Source: an uncultured Bacteroides sp.
GTDB lineage: Bacteria; Bacteroidota; Bacteroidia; Bacteroidales; Bacteroidaceae
Length of the DNA: 64,000 nt
Assembly (NCBI GenBank): GCA_949300425.1
Contig: CASGED010000015.1
Location: 1 to 64,000, forward strand
Direction of reading: 5' to 3'
Part shown: positions 9,880 through 18,222 of the stretch, in pieces
Numbering within the stretch: position 1 is the first letter of the stretch
Layout: the number at the start of each line of letters is the position of its first letter
Program-made: the position numbers and the translations under genes
The notes under the pieces: model-generated
The model's database searches: none
What the model was told of the DNA's origin: nothing
The model's input: the letters and a program-made list of their open reading frames with translations, nothing else

Positions 9880-11135
9880 ACGTTCTCTATATTCATAAAT
9901 TCGTTCATAAACTCGTCTTCTTTCATCAATCCGTAGACACCGTCACGGGCGGCCACTTCATCAAATGTCTGCACCTTGTCCGGCACGATGCCCCGATGCC
10001 AGATGAGGAAAGGCACCGGCTCGGCGGTGTGCGTCCGCAGTTGGCAGGGCGTGGGGTGGTCGGGCAGGACGGCGATGGCCACCGGCTCGTCCCAGTCCTT
10101 CACCGCTTCGTAGATGGGACCGAGGGCGCGGCGGTCGAGGTTCTCGATGGTGCGCAGCTTCAGGTCGACGTCTCCCTCGTGCCCGGCTTCGTCGCTGGCT
10201 TCGATGTGGAGGTAGACAAAGTCGTCGGTGCGCAGGGCGTCGATGGCGGCGGCGGCTTTGTTCTCGTAGTTGGTGTCGTAGAGGCCCGTGGCGCCTTCCA
10301 CGGCGATGCGGCGCAGTCCGGCGTAACGGCCGATGCCGTTGATGAGGTCTACGGCGGAGATGACGGCGCCGCGGCGTATCTGCGGATATTTCTCGGAGAG
10401 CGGCTCCATCCGTGGGCGGTAGCCGGGGCTCCAGGGCCAGATGCTGTTGGCGGGGTCTTTGCCTTCGGCCTTGCGGCGGAGGTTGAGGGGATGGCTCGCC
10501 AGCAGCGCCTGCGAGCGCAGGATGAGGTCGTTCAGCAGGTCGGCGGTCTGGCGGGGAGTGAGTTCGGCTCCACCTTCGGGCACGGCGATGTCCTCCGTGC
10601 CGGGCATGGGCTTCACCAGGAGCGGGCGCCAAGGCTTTAGGGGCACGTCGTGGGGCGGCACGCACTCGATGCGCTTGTCTCCCCCCTTTACTACTAACAA
10701 ATGGCGGTATTGCACGCCGGTGTAGAAGTGTACGTGGTCGTTGCCCAGCTCCTGTTGCAGGTATTTTATCAGTACGTCGGCCTCCTCGGTGGTGATGTGT
10801 CCGGCGGAGTGGTTCTTCAGCAGGTCACCTTCCAGGCAGACGATGTTGCAGCGCATGGCCATCTCGCCCGGCTGCAGGTCGACGCCGATGCTGGCGGCCT
10901 CGAGGACGCCGCGGCCTTCGTAGACGGTGGGCAGGTCGTAGCCCATGACGGACATGTTGGCCACCTCGCTGCCGGGATGGAAGCCTGCGGGTACGGTCGT
11001 CAGCCGGCCTGTGCGTCCCTGCCGTGCCAGCAGGTCCATGTAGGGAGTGTGCGCCGCCTGTAGCAGTGTCTTGCCTCCCAAGGCGGGCACGGCCCAGTCT
11101 GCCATGCCGTCGCCCAAGATGATGATGTGTCTCAT
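9876..11135 (-). CDS. Phosphoglycerate-mutase-like homoserine kinase (ApgM family)
   Basis: A 419-aa member of the alkaline-phosphatase superfamily, close to archaeal-type cofactor-independent phosphoglycerate mutases: N-terminal IILGDGMAD metal site, GSEVANMSVMGYD, and C-terminal HIEASDEAGHEGD and LPDHPTP metal ligands. It sits between thrA and thrC, where a homoserine kinase is needed and no GHMP-type ThrB is present. Established knowledge: in Bacteroides thetaiotaomicron a protein of this family was shown by mutant fitness to supply homoserine kinase activity. I infer the same role here. General phosphoglycerate mutase activity is the alternative. Its 5' side is separated from thrA by the 23-bp tandem array. 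Confidence 0.85.
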   Translation of the reverse strand: MRHIIILGDGMADWAVPALGGKTLLQAAHTPYMDLLARQGRTGRLTTVPAGFHPGSEVANMSVMGYDLPTVYEGRGVLEAASIGVDLQPGEMAMRCNIVCLEGDLLKNHSAGHITTEEADVLIKYLQQELGNDHVHFYTGVQYRHLLVVKGGDKRIECVPPHDVPLKPWRPLLVKPMPGTEDIAVPEGGAELTPRQTADLLNDLILRSQALLASHPLNLRRKAEGKDPANSIWPWSPGYRPRMEPLSEKYPQIRRGAVISAVDLINGIGRYAGLRRIAVEGATGLYDTNYENKAAAAIDALRTDDFVYLHIEASDEAGHEGDVDLKLRTIENLDRRALGPIYEAVKDWDEPVAIAVLPDHPTPCQLRTHTAEPVPFLIWHRGIVPDKVQTFDEVAARDGVYGLMKEDEFMNEFMNIENV

Positions 11136-11201
11136 ATTCGGTCGTTATTGGTTCGTTCTTTTCTTTGGTTTCGGGAGCGAATCACTCCCGTTGTAGTTAA
11201 C

Positions 11202-11454
11202 GGTTCGTGTCCACTATAGTCGACGGTTCGTGTTCACTATAGTCAGCGGCCTGTGCTCACTATAGTCAGCGGCCTGTGCTCACTATAGTCAGCGACCCAT
11301 GTTCACTATAGTCGGCAGTTCGTGTTCACTATAGTCAACGGTTTGCGTCCGCTATAGGGAGCGGGTTTCGCCCTACATAGGTCGTGAGCTTCGCCCTATA
11401 TAGGTCGCGGGTTTCGCCCTACATAGGTCGCGAGCTTCGCCCTACGTAGGGCGA
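11202..11454. repeat. 23-bp tandem array, 11 copies, in the thr operon
   Basis: Eleven consecutive units of exactly 23 bp fill the 327-bp gap between thrA and the kinase gene, starting at 11202, 11225, 11248, 11271, 11294, 11317, 11340, 11363, 11386, 11409 and 11432. A degenerate twelfth may begin at 11179. Units 1-6 share the core CACTATAGTC (ACTATAGT is self-complementary). Units 8-11 form a second family with TTCGCCCTA and ATAGG. Unit 7 is intermediate (GCTATAGG), which shows that the families grade into each other. Units at 11248 and 11271 are identical. There are no spacers, so this is not a CRISPR. It lies in the transcribed spacer of the operon. Confidence 0.95.
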
Positions 11455-11455
11455 A
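11436..11455. repeat. Perfect 20-bp palindrome after the thrA stop
   Basis: TTCGCCCTAC followed by GTAGGGCGAA forms a perfect 20-bp palindrome, the last unit of the 23-bp array, beginning 8 nt after the thrA stop codon. As RNA it could fold into an 8-bp stem with an ACGT loop. No T-run follows on the minus strand, so termination would not be intrinsic; a processing or stabilising hairpin is possible. Confidence 0.8.
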
Positions 11456-11462
11456 AGGTTCG

Positions 11463-13895
11463 TCACACGTTGGCGATGCTCATGATGTCGGCAAATACGC
11501 CGGCCGCCGTCACGCTGGCTCCCGCTCCGTAGCCTTGTATCATCATGGGGTATTCGCGGTAGCGTTCGGTAGTGAGCAGGATGATGTTGTTACTGCCTTC
11601 CAGGTTGTAGAAGGGGTGCGAGGCGTCTACTTCCTGCAAGCCCACGCTGGCCTTCCCGTCCTCTAAGCGTGCCACGAAGCGCCAATGCTTGTGCTCGGCC
11701 TCCAGGCGTTTGCGCCGTTCCTCAAAGTCGGCGTCGAGCGAGGGGATGCGTTGCCAGAACTCGTCCAGTGTGCCGCTGAAGAAGTCGTCGGGCACGAAGA
11801 GGTGTTTCTCCACGTCCTCCTGCTCCAGGCGGTAGCCGGCTTCGCGGGCGAGGATGACGAGCTTGCGTATGACGTCCTTGCCGCTGAGGTCGATGCGGGG
11901 GTCGGGCTCGGAGTAGCGTTCCTCCTGCGCCATGCGGATGGTGCGGCTGAAGGGCACGTCGGCGCTTATCTTGTTGAAGATGTAGTTCAGCGTGCCGCTC
12001 AGCACGGCTTCTATCTTCAGTATCTTGTCGCCGCTGTGTATCAGGTCGTTGATGGTGTTGATGATGGGCAGGCCCGCGCCTACGTTGGTCTCGAAGAGGT
12101 ATTTCACGCCCTTGCGCCGTGCGGTCTGCTTCAGCTCGCGGTAGTTGTCGTAGGCCGACGAGGCGGCTATCTTGTTGGCTGCCACCACGGATACGTTGTG
12201 TCCCAGCAGGTCTTTGTACAGGGCGGCGATGTCGGGGCTGGCGGTGCAGTCCACGAAGACGGAGTTGAAGATGTTCATGCCGATGATTTCGTTCAGCAGC
12301 ACGGCGGGCGAGCTGTCCTTGCCCTTCTCCTTCAACTCTTCGCGATAGTGGTCGAGGTCGATGCCCGCGCGGGTGAAGAGCGACTTTGTGGCGTCGGCTA
12401 TGCCGACGACGTTCAGTTGCAGGCCGTTCTCCTGCATCAGCTTCTGCCGCTGGCTGCGTATCTGCTCGATGAGGCTTCCGCCCACGGTGCCTATGCCGCA
12501 GATGAAGAGGTTGAGCACCTGGTATTCGGAGAGGAAGAACGAGTCGTGGATGACGTTGAGCGACTTGCGCAGCGAGCGGCTGTCCACCACGAACGAGATG
12601 TTGGTCTCCGACGCTCCCTGCGCGCAGGCTATGACGTTGATGCCGTTGCGCCCCAGGGTGCCGAACAGCTTTCCGGCGATGCCCGGCGTGTGCTTCATGT
12701 TTTCGCCCACGATGGCTACGGTGGCCAGGTTCTTCTCGGCCTGTATGGGGGAGATTTCGCCCATCTCTATCTCCTTCCGGAACTCCTCGGACAGCACTTC
12801 GCACGCCAGGTCAGCGTCCGCGTTGCGCACGCCGATGGAGGTGGAGTTCTCCGACGACGCCTGCGACACTAGGAAGACGCTGATGCCGTTCTTAGCCAAC
12901 GCCTTGAAGATGCGGTAGTTCACGCCGATGACGCCCACCATGCCCAGACCTTGCACGGTGATGAGGCTGGTGTCGTTGATGGACGAGATGCCTTTGATGG
13001 CCTTGCTCTGCGGGTCGGACACTTTCTGCTTGATGATGGTGCCCTGGCCTTCGGGGTTGAAGGTGTTCTTGATGAGGATGGGGATGTTCTTGTGGCATAC
13101 GGGGTAGATGGTGGGCGGATATACCACCTTGGCGCCGAAGTTGCAAAGCTCCGTAGCCTCCACGTAGCTCAGTTCGCCGATGGTGTAGGCGGTGGAGATG
13201 ACGCGCGGGTCGGCCGTCATGAAGCCGTCCACGTCCGTCCATATCTCCAAGGCGTCGGCGTCGAGGGCGGCGGCGATGATGGCGGCGGTGTAGTCCGAGC
13301 CTCCGCGTCCCAGGTTGGTCACTTCGCCCGTGGCCTCGTCCGTGGCGATGAAGCCCGGCACGACCGTCCGCGGACTAAGTTCCGCAAAGGCTTCCCTTAC
13401 GAGGCGGTTTGTCAGCTCCTTGTCGAGGACGTGCTTGGAGAACTTCTTCTCCGTCTTGACGAACCGGCGCGAGTCCATCCAGCGTGCTCCGGTGAGGCGT
13501 GCGACGATGAGCGAGGAGAGGCGTTCGCCGTAGCTCACGATGGTGTCGCTCGTCTTCTGCGAAAGGTCTTTTATCAGGTAGATGCCCTGGAAGATGTCTT
13601 TCAGTTCGCCCAGCAGTTCGCCCGCTTGGCGCATCATGTCGACGCGGTCCTGCTCCGAGGTGAATATGGTCTGCACCATGTCGATGTGGCGCGACACGAT
13701 TTCGCGGAATCCGTCTTCATAGGCCGGGTCGCCCGACGCCGCTTTCCGGGAGGTTTCTATCAGCTTGTCCGTGACGCCCCCCAAGGCCGACACAACCACG
13801 ATGACCGGCGTTTCCGCGGACTCTATTATCTTCTTTACGTTCTGTATGCTTTTTGCGGACCCTACTGACGTTCCGCCAAACTTCATGACTTTCAT
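11463..13895 (-). CDS. thrA: Bifunctional aspartate kinase / homoserine dehydrogenase I
   Basis: An 810-aa fused enzyme for the first and third steps of the threonine/methionine branch. The N-terminal aspartokinase begins MKVMKFGGTSVGS (lysine-rich nucleotide site) and includes GRGGSDYTAA. Central ACT regulatory domains (about 310-460) are expected to give threonine feedback control. The C-terminal homoserine dehydrogenase starts with a Rossmann GIGTVGGSL (about 467-475) and contains AANKIAAS and the ETNVGAGLP catalytic region. Length matches E. coli ThrA (820). First gene of the minus operon thrA-kinase-thrC-mscS, with a leader of about 240 nt. Confidence 0.97.
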   Translation of the reverse strand: MKVMKFGGTSVGSAKSIQNVKKIIESAETPVIVVVSALGGVTDKLIETSRKAASGDPAYEDGFREIVSRHIDMVQTIFTSEQDRVDMMRQAGELLGELKDIFQGIYLIKDLSQKTSDTIVSYGERLSSLIVARLTGARWMDSRRFVKTEKKFSKHVLDKELTNRLVREAFAELSPRTVVPGFIATDEATGEVTNLGRGGSDYTAAIIAAALDADALEIWTDVDGFMTADPRVISTAYTIGELSYVEATELCNFGAKVVYPPTIYPVCHKNIPILIKNTFNPEGQGTIIKQKVSDPQSKAIKGISSINDTSLITVQGLGMVGVIGVNYRIFKALAKNGISVFLVSQASSENSTSIGVRNADADLACEVLSEEFRKEIEMGEISPIQAEKNLATVAIVGENMKHTPGIAGKLFGTLGRNGINVIACAQGASETNISFVVDSRSLRKSLNVIHDSFFLSEYQVLNLFICGIGTVGGSLIEQIRSQRQKLMQENGLQLNVVGIADATKSLFTRAGIDLDHYREELKEKGKDSSPAVLLNEIIGMNIFNSVFVDCTASPDIAALYKDLLGHNVSVVAANKIAASSAYDNYRELKQTARRKGVKYLFETNVGAGLPIINTINDLIHSGDKILKIEAVLSGTLNYIFNKISADVPFSRTIRMAQEERYSEPDPRIDLSGKDVIRKLVILAREAGYRLEQEDVEKHLFVPDDFFSGTLDEFWQRIPSLDADFEERRKRLEAEHKHWRFVARLEDGKASVGLQEVDASHPFYNLEGSNNIILLTTERYREYPMMIQGYGAGASVTAAGVFADIMSIANV

Positions 13896-14006
13896 ACCTT
13901 ATTATATATAATAACCTTAATTGTTGAACCCAACGGCGCAATCTGTTTTCTCCCGTGAGGGAAGTGCGGATATGGGCCGATAAAATAAATTAGAATGAAA
14001 AACTGC

Positions 14007-14026
14007 TGAAAAACGTGTATCACGTA
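14007..14026 (-). terminator. Candidate attenuator in the thrA leader
   Basis: On the minus strand, ACGTG-ATA-CACGT followed by TTTT forms a small hairpin with a U-tract about 110 nt before thrA. It lies just after a short leader ORF and two adjacent hairpins (CATGG/CCATG and ACCC/GGGT, between 14048 and 14075). The stem has only 5 bp, so this is a tentative attenuator. Confidence 0.35.
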
Positions 14027-14045
14027 GAAACACAAATACTACTCC

Positions 14046-14105
14046 CTAACCCCTAAGGGTCATGGTCCCCATGGATGTGACTGTATGTTGGTAGTATCTG
14101 TTCAT
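14046..14105 (-). CDS. Possible threonine leader peptide of the thr operon
   Basis: A 19-codon ORF on the minus strand, starting about 40 nt after the thrA -7 box, encodes MNRYYQHTVTSMGTMTLRG. Four of 19 residues are threonine and two internal residues are methionine, clustered in HTVTSMGTMT, the end products of the pathway that thrA starts. Hairpins and a possible small terminator follow. The layout fits ribosome-stalling attenuation, but the threonine run is much weaker than in the E. coli thr leader, and no clear Shine-Dalgarno is seen. Chance is a real alternative. Confidence 0.35.
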   Translation of the reverse strand: MNRYYQHTVTSMGTMTLRG

Positions 14106-14145
14106 AACCTTGGTGTTTCTATCATTGTCAGTTAGATAGGACGCG

Positions 14146-14153
14146 CAAATATA
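14146..14153 (-). promoter_or_regulatory. -7 box of the thr operon
   Basis: On the minus strand this reads TATATTTG, a match to TAnnTTTG, 250 nt upstream of thrA. Transcription from here would give the long structured leader. It is divergent from the radA promoter about 40 bp away. Confidence 0.55.
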
Positions 14154-14191
14154 AGAATAAAAACAATTATCCTAACACTTTTCTCGTTTTT

Positions 14192-14223
14192 TTTGCCAAA
14201 AAACTACAGAAATCGTACTTTTG
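14192..14223 (+). promoter_or_regulatory. radA promoter (-33/-7)
   Basis: TTTG at 14192-14195, 20 nt, then TACTTTTG at 14216-14223: a full Bacteroides promoter, 25 nt before the radA ATG. Confidence 0.75.
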
Positions 14224-14248
14224 CAGGGAATAAACAGACAAAAGTGTC

Positions 14249-15622
14249 ATGGCAAAAGAGAAAACCGTATATGTATGCAGCCACTGCGGGCAGGAATCGC
14301 CCAAATGGGTAGGCAAATGTCCGGCATGCGGACAATGGAACACGTATGTAGAAGAGATTGTGCGCAAAGAGCCTGCGGGCAAGCTTTTCCAAGCCGCGCA
14401 AGGAACGGCTTCCGGACAAGCGAAGCCCATGCCCCTGAGCGCCATCGAGGCGGGCGAGGAACCGCGCGTCGACCTGCACGACGCGGAACTGAACCGGGTG
14501 CTGGGCGGCGGGCTGGTGCGGGGCTCGCTGGTGCTGATAGGCGGCGAGCCGGGCATCGGAAAGTCCACACTGGTATTGCAGACGGTGCTGCGCATGCCCG
14601 AACGGCGCGTACTCTACGTCTCGGGCGAGGAGAGCGCCCGCCAGTTGAAGCTGCGCGCCGACCGCCTGACCGCCCGTCCGGGCGATTGCCTGATTGTGTG
14701 CGAGACGTCCTTGGAGCAAATCTTCACTCACATCAAGAACGTGCAGCCCGACCTGGTGGTCATCGACTCCATACAGACCATCTCCATGGAGGCGTTGGAG
14801 TCGTCGCCCGGCAGCATCTCGCAGGTGCGGGAGTGCGCGGCGGCCATCCTGCGCTTTGCCAAGGAGACGCATACGGCGGTCGTTCTCATCGGGCATATCA
14901 ACAAGGAGGGCAGCATCGCGGGGCCTAAGGTGCTGGAGCACATCGTGGACACGGTGCTGCAGTTTGAGGGCGACCAGCACTACATGTACCGCATCCTGCG
15001 CAGCATCAAAAACCGCTTCGGCAGCACGGCGGAACTGGGCATCTACGAGATGCGGCAGGACGGCCTGCGCCCGGTGAGCAATCCTTCGGAACTGTTGCTG
15101 AGCCAGGAGCATGAGGGCATGAGCGGCGTGGCCATCGCTTCGGCCATCGAGGGCGCGCGCCCGTTCCTCATCGAGACGCAGGCCCTGGTGAGCACCGCCG
15201 TGTACGGCAATCCGCAACGCTCGGCCACCGGCTTCGACATCCGCCGCATGAACATGCTGCTGGCGGTGCTGGAGAAGCGCGTGGGCTTCAAGCTGGCGCA
15301 GAAGGACGTCTTCCTGAACATTGCCGGAGGCTTGCGGGTGAACGACCCGGCCATCGACCTGCCCGTCATCAGCGCCATACTGAGCAGCAACATGGACGCG
15401 CCCGTCGGGCCGGAGGTGTGCATGGCGGGCGAAGTGGGCCTCTCGGGCGAGATACGCCCCGTGAACCGCATCGAGCAGCGCATCGGCGAGGCGGAAAAGC
15501 TGGGCTTCCGCCGCTTCCTCCTGCCCCGCCAGAACCTGCAGGGGCTGGACACGGCGAAGACGGGGATAGAGCTGGTGCCCGTGCGCAAGGTGGAAGAGGC
15601 GTTCAGGGCGTTGTTCGGATAG
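14249..15622 (+). CDS. radA: DNA repair protein RadA/Sms
   Basis: A 457-aa RecA-like branch-migration ATPase that helps recombination intermediates mature. In order: an N-terminal zinc finger CSHCG...CPACG (residues 10-28), the RecA-like core with Walker A GGEPGIGKST (about 95-104) and Walker B LVVIDSIQ, the family-specific KNRFG motif (about 253), and a Lon-protease-like C-terminal domain (GEVGLSGEIRPV). All key motifs are present, and the length is normal. It is a single-gene unit with its own promoter, divergent from the thr operon. Confidence 0.97.
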   Translation: MAKEKTVYVCSHCGQESPKWVGKCPACGQWNTYVEEIVRKEPAGKLFQAAQGTASGQAKPMPLSAIEAGEEPRVDLHDAELNRVLGGGLVRGSLVLIGGEPGIGKSTLVLQTVLRMPERRVLYVSGEESARQLKLRADRLTARPGDCLIVCETSLEQIFTHIKNVQPDLVVIDSIQTISMEALESSPGSISQVRECAAAILRFAKETHTAVVLIGHINKEGSIAGPKVLEHIVDTVLQFEGDQHYMYRILRSIKNRFGSTAELGIYEMRQDGLRPVSNPSELLLSQEHEGMSGVAIASAIEGARPFLIETQALVSTAVYGNPQRSATGFDIRRMNMLLAVLEKRVGFKLAQKDVFLNIAGGLRVNDPAIDLPVISAILSSNMDAPVGPEVCMAGEVGLSGEIRPVNRIEQRIGEAEKLGFRRFLLPRQNLQGLDTAKTGIELVPVRKVEEAFRALFG

Positions 15623-15808
15623 GGGTTTAGACGCCCCGATGTATTAGAGAATCTACCCGGCCCCCAAGGCACCGTGTCTCTGTGCGCCTCCGTTTCCCGT
15701 CGGGGAAAGAATAAAAAAGATATTTTAGCAAATATCCTCATAAATAGGGATTGCGAGAATGAAGAATTTGACGTTACTTTGCGGACGCAAACAAAGAAAG
15801 GCCTATTT

Positions 15809-18190
15809 ATGAATACAAAAACAATACTCCTGGCGCTCACACTCGCACTCCCGTCGGCAACCTTAGCGGACGAGACCGCGACTGACACCTTGCGTACGGT
15901 CGACATGGACGACATCGTCATCATAGCCCACCCGAAAGAGAACCGCAGCTTGCGCGAACTGCCCACTGCCGTCAGCCGCCTGACGCAACAGGACATGCGC
16001 GGAAAGCAAATCACCGGCATCAAAAGCCTGACAGGCGTGGCGCCCAACCTCTTCATCCCCGATTACGGCTCGCGCCTGACCACCGCCGTCTACATCCGCG
16101 GCGTAGGCTCGCGCATCAACACCCCCGCCGTGGGTCTCTACGTGGACAACATACCTTACATAGACAAATCAGCCTTTGACTTCAACTATGCCGACATCGA
16201 ACAGATAGAAATCCTGCGCGGCCCGCAAAGCATGCTTTACGGACGCAACACGATGGGAGGCCTCATTAAAGTGCACACTAAATCGCCCTTCAGCTACCAA
16301 GGCACGGATATCCGTCTGGGTGCCGCCACCTACGGCGACTACAACGCTTCGTTGACCCACTACCACCGCATCAGCAGCCGATTCGCCTTCTCGGCCGGAG
16401 GATTCTACGAGCACGAGGGAGGCTTCTTCAAGAACAGTGCCGACCAGGACCGCCACATAGATTGCAGCGATGCGGGCGGCGGACGCCTACACGGTATCTT
16501 CCTGCCCGCAGACAATCTGAAGATGGACCTGAACCTGAGCTACGAGTACAGTGATCAGGGCGGATACCCCTATCGCTACACGGGAACCACCGACGGCTCG
16601 GAGCCGACGGAAGCACTGCTGCCTTACGTAGACAAAATAGCCTACAACGACCCCTCGGGCTACCGACGCAGCATGCTGAACGGCGGATTGAACATCGAAT
16701 ACCAGGCACGGCACTTCATCGCCAGCTTCATCACCGGTTACCAGCACCTGAACGACCGCATGGACATGGACCAGGATTTCAGCCCCCGCGACTACTTCAC
16801 ACTGACGCAGAAGCAACGCAGCAACACGCTGAGCGAGGAAATCGTCTTCAAATCGAAACCCGGCGGACGCTGGCAGTGGACCACAGGTGCCTTCGGCTTC
16901 TACCAATGGCTCGAGACCGAAGCGCCGGTCACCTTCAAAGCGGAAGGCATCCGGGACCTGATAGAAGGCAACGTAAACAGCCTGTTCCCCTCGTCGCCTG
17001 CCGCCCCGTCCATGCAGCTGACCATCCACAACGACCGCCTGCCCATCGACGGACAGTTCTCCACCCCCCTGGCTAGTGCCGCCGTCTATCACCAAAGTAC
17101 ACTGAACGACCTCCTCATCCCCGGGCTGTCGGCCACCGTCGGTCTGCGGCTGGATTATGAGAAGATGTGGCTGGACTATCGGTCGGCCTCCGCGCCGATG
17201 AACTTCGGATTCGCTTTCGCCATGGGACCGATGCGGTTGGAAGACCCGGACATGCAGGCGGCGACCGAATTGGCCGGCAAACTGCGCCATGACTACCTGC
17301 AACTGCTGCCCAAATTCTCCCTGCAATATGAATGGGGTAAAGGCAGCAACGTCTACCTCACCGCCGCCAAAGGCTACCGCTCGGGCGGATACAACATACA
17401 GATGTTCAGCGACCTGGTGCAAAGCCTCCTGCGCAACGACATGAAGCAGGCACTGATGACAAGCCCGCAGTTCCAAACGATGGCTGGTATGATAGACCAA
17501 ATGCTGCCCAACGTGGAAGTGGATGTGGAAGGCACGGCACTTTACCGTCCCGAATATAGCTGGAGCTACGAGCTGGGCGCCCACTTGACCCTGTTGGACG
17601 GACAGCTGACGGCCGACGTAGCCGGATTCCTGATGAACGTGCGTGACCAACAGGTGTCCCAATTCTCGGAGAACGGTATGGGGCGCGTCACCCGCAACGC
17701 CGGACGCAGCCGTAGCGTAGGAGGAGAAGCCAGCGTAAACTGGCAGGCGACTCGTTCTCTGAGCCTCAACGTGAACTATGGCTATACCTACGCCACCTTC
17801 CGTAACTACCAGACGGTAGACGCCGAGGATCAACCGGTGAACTACCGAGGCAACTTCGTTCCCTTCATACCCCGCCATACGCTCAATGCCGGAGCGCAAT
17901 ACGTATTCTTCCTAAATCGGTGCCGTGTCTTCGACCGCATCCGCCTCCAGGCTGACTACAATGCAGCGGGACGCATCTACTGGACGGAAGGAAATAACCT
18001 GAGCCAACCTTTCTACGGCACACTGAACGGCCGTTTTAGTTTCGAGAAAGGGTACGGAGCCATCGCCTTGTGGGTGCGCAACGCCTTGGATAAGGACTAT
18101 GCTTCGTTCTGCTTCGAGTCCTTAGGCAATCGGTTCATGCAGCAAGGAAGCCCCTTACAGGCAGGCATTGAACTGCGGTGCCGGTTCTAA
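15809..18190 (+). CDS. TonB-dependent outer-membrane receptor
   Basis: A 793-aa outer-membrane beta-barrel importer. A Sec signal peptide (ending near LPSATLA) is followed by a TonB-box-like stretch (DDIVIIAH), a plug domain (about 45-160, with VYIRGVGSR and EQIEILRGPQSMLYGRNTMGG) and a 22-strand-type barrel ending in an aromatic-rich strand with terminal F. It has no CarboxypepD-like N-terminal domain and no SusD partner, so it is the classical type for iron chelates, vitamin B12 or similar small ligands, not a SusC. The ATG at 15809 was chosen over an upstream GTG because it starts the signal peptide. The ligand is unknown. Confidence 0.9.
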   Translation: MNTKTILLALTLALPSATLADETATDTLRTVDMDDIVIIAHPKENRSLRELPTAVSRLTQQDMRGKQITGIKSLTGVAPNLFIPDYGSRLTTAVYIRGVGSRINTPAVGLYVDNIPYIDKSAFDFNYADIEQIEILRGPQSMLYGRNTMGGLIKVHTKSPFSYQGTDIRLGAATYGDYNASLTHYHRISSRFAFSAGGFYEHEGGFFKNSADQDRHIDCSDAGGGRLHGIFLPADNLKMDLNLSYEYSDQGGYPYRYTGTTDGSEPTEALLPYVDKIAYNDPSGYRRSMLNGGLNIEYQARHFIASFITGYQHLNDRMDMDQDFSPRDYFTLTQKQRSNTLSEEIVFKSKPGGRWQWTTGAFGFYQWLETEAPVTFKAEGIRDLIEGNVNSLFPSSPAAPSMQLTIHNDRLPIDGQFSTPLASAAVYHQSTLNDLLIPGLSATVGLRLDYEKMWLDYRSASAPMNFGFAFAMGPMRLEDPDMQAATELAGKLRHDYLQLLPKFSLQYEWGKGSNVYLTAAKGYRSGGYNIQMFSDLVQSLLRNDMKQALMTSPQFQTMAGMIDQMLPNVEVDVEGTALYRPEYSWSYELGAHLTLLDGQLTADVAGFLMNVRDQQVSQFSENGMGRVTRNAGRSRSVGGEASVNWQATRSLSLNVNYGYTYATFRNYQTVDAEDQPVNYRGNFVPFIPRHTLNAGAQYVFFLNRCRVFDRIRLQADYNAAGRIYWTEGNNLSQPFYGTLNGRFSFEKGYGAIALWVRNALDKDYASFCFESLGNRFMQQGSPLQAGIELRCRF

Positions 18191-18222
18191 GGCAAAGAGA
18201 CCAGGCTTCACATCCCGCATCG

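Noticed and set aside
8596..9936. 446-aa open frame on the plus strand
   Set aside because: It lies antisense to thrC; the low-complexity V/G/H-rich translation and the clear thrC motifs on the other strand show it is a shadow of GC-rich third positions.
11202..11454. Could the 23-bp array be a CRISPR?
   Set aside because: The units are head to tail with no spacers and no cas genes nearby.
11685..12872. 395-aa open frame antisense to thrA (and a minus-strand frame at 11722-12804)
   Set aside because: Compositionally biased shadows of thrA, with no motifs or start signals.
14215..14224. GTACTTTTGC matches the GTANNTTTGC attachment core of CTnDOT-like elements
   Set aside because: It coincides with the radA -7 box with a -33 exactly 20 nt upstream, and no element is present.
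15674..15808. 45-residue N-terminal extension of the TonB receptor from a GTG
   Set aside because: It would bury the signal peptide inside the protein.
16487..17899. 470-aa open frame antisense to the TonB receptor
   Set aside because: A shadow; the plus frame has a signal peptide, plug and barrel.
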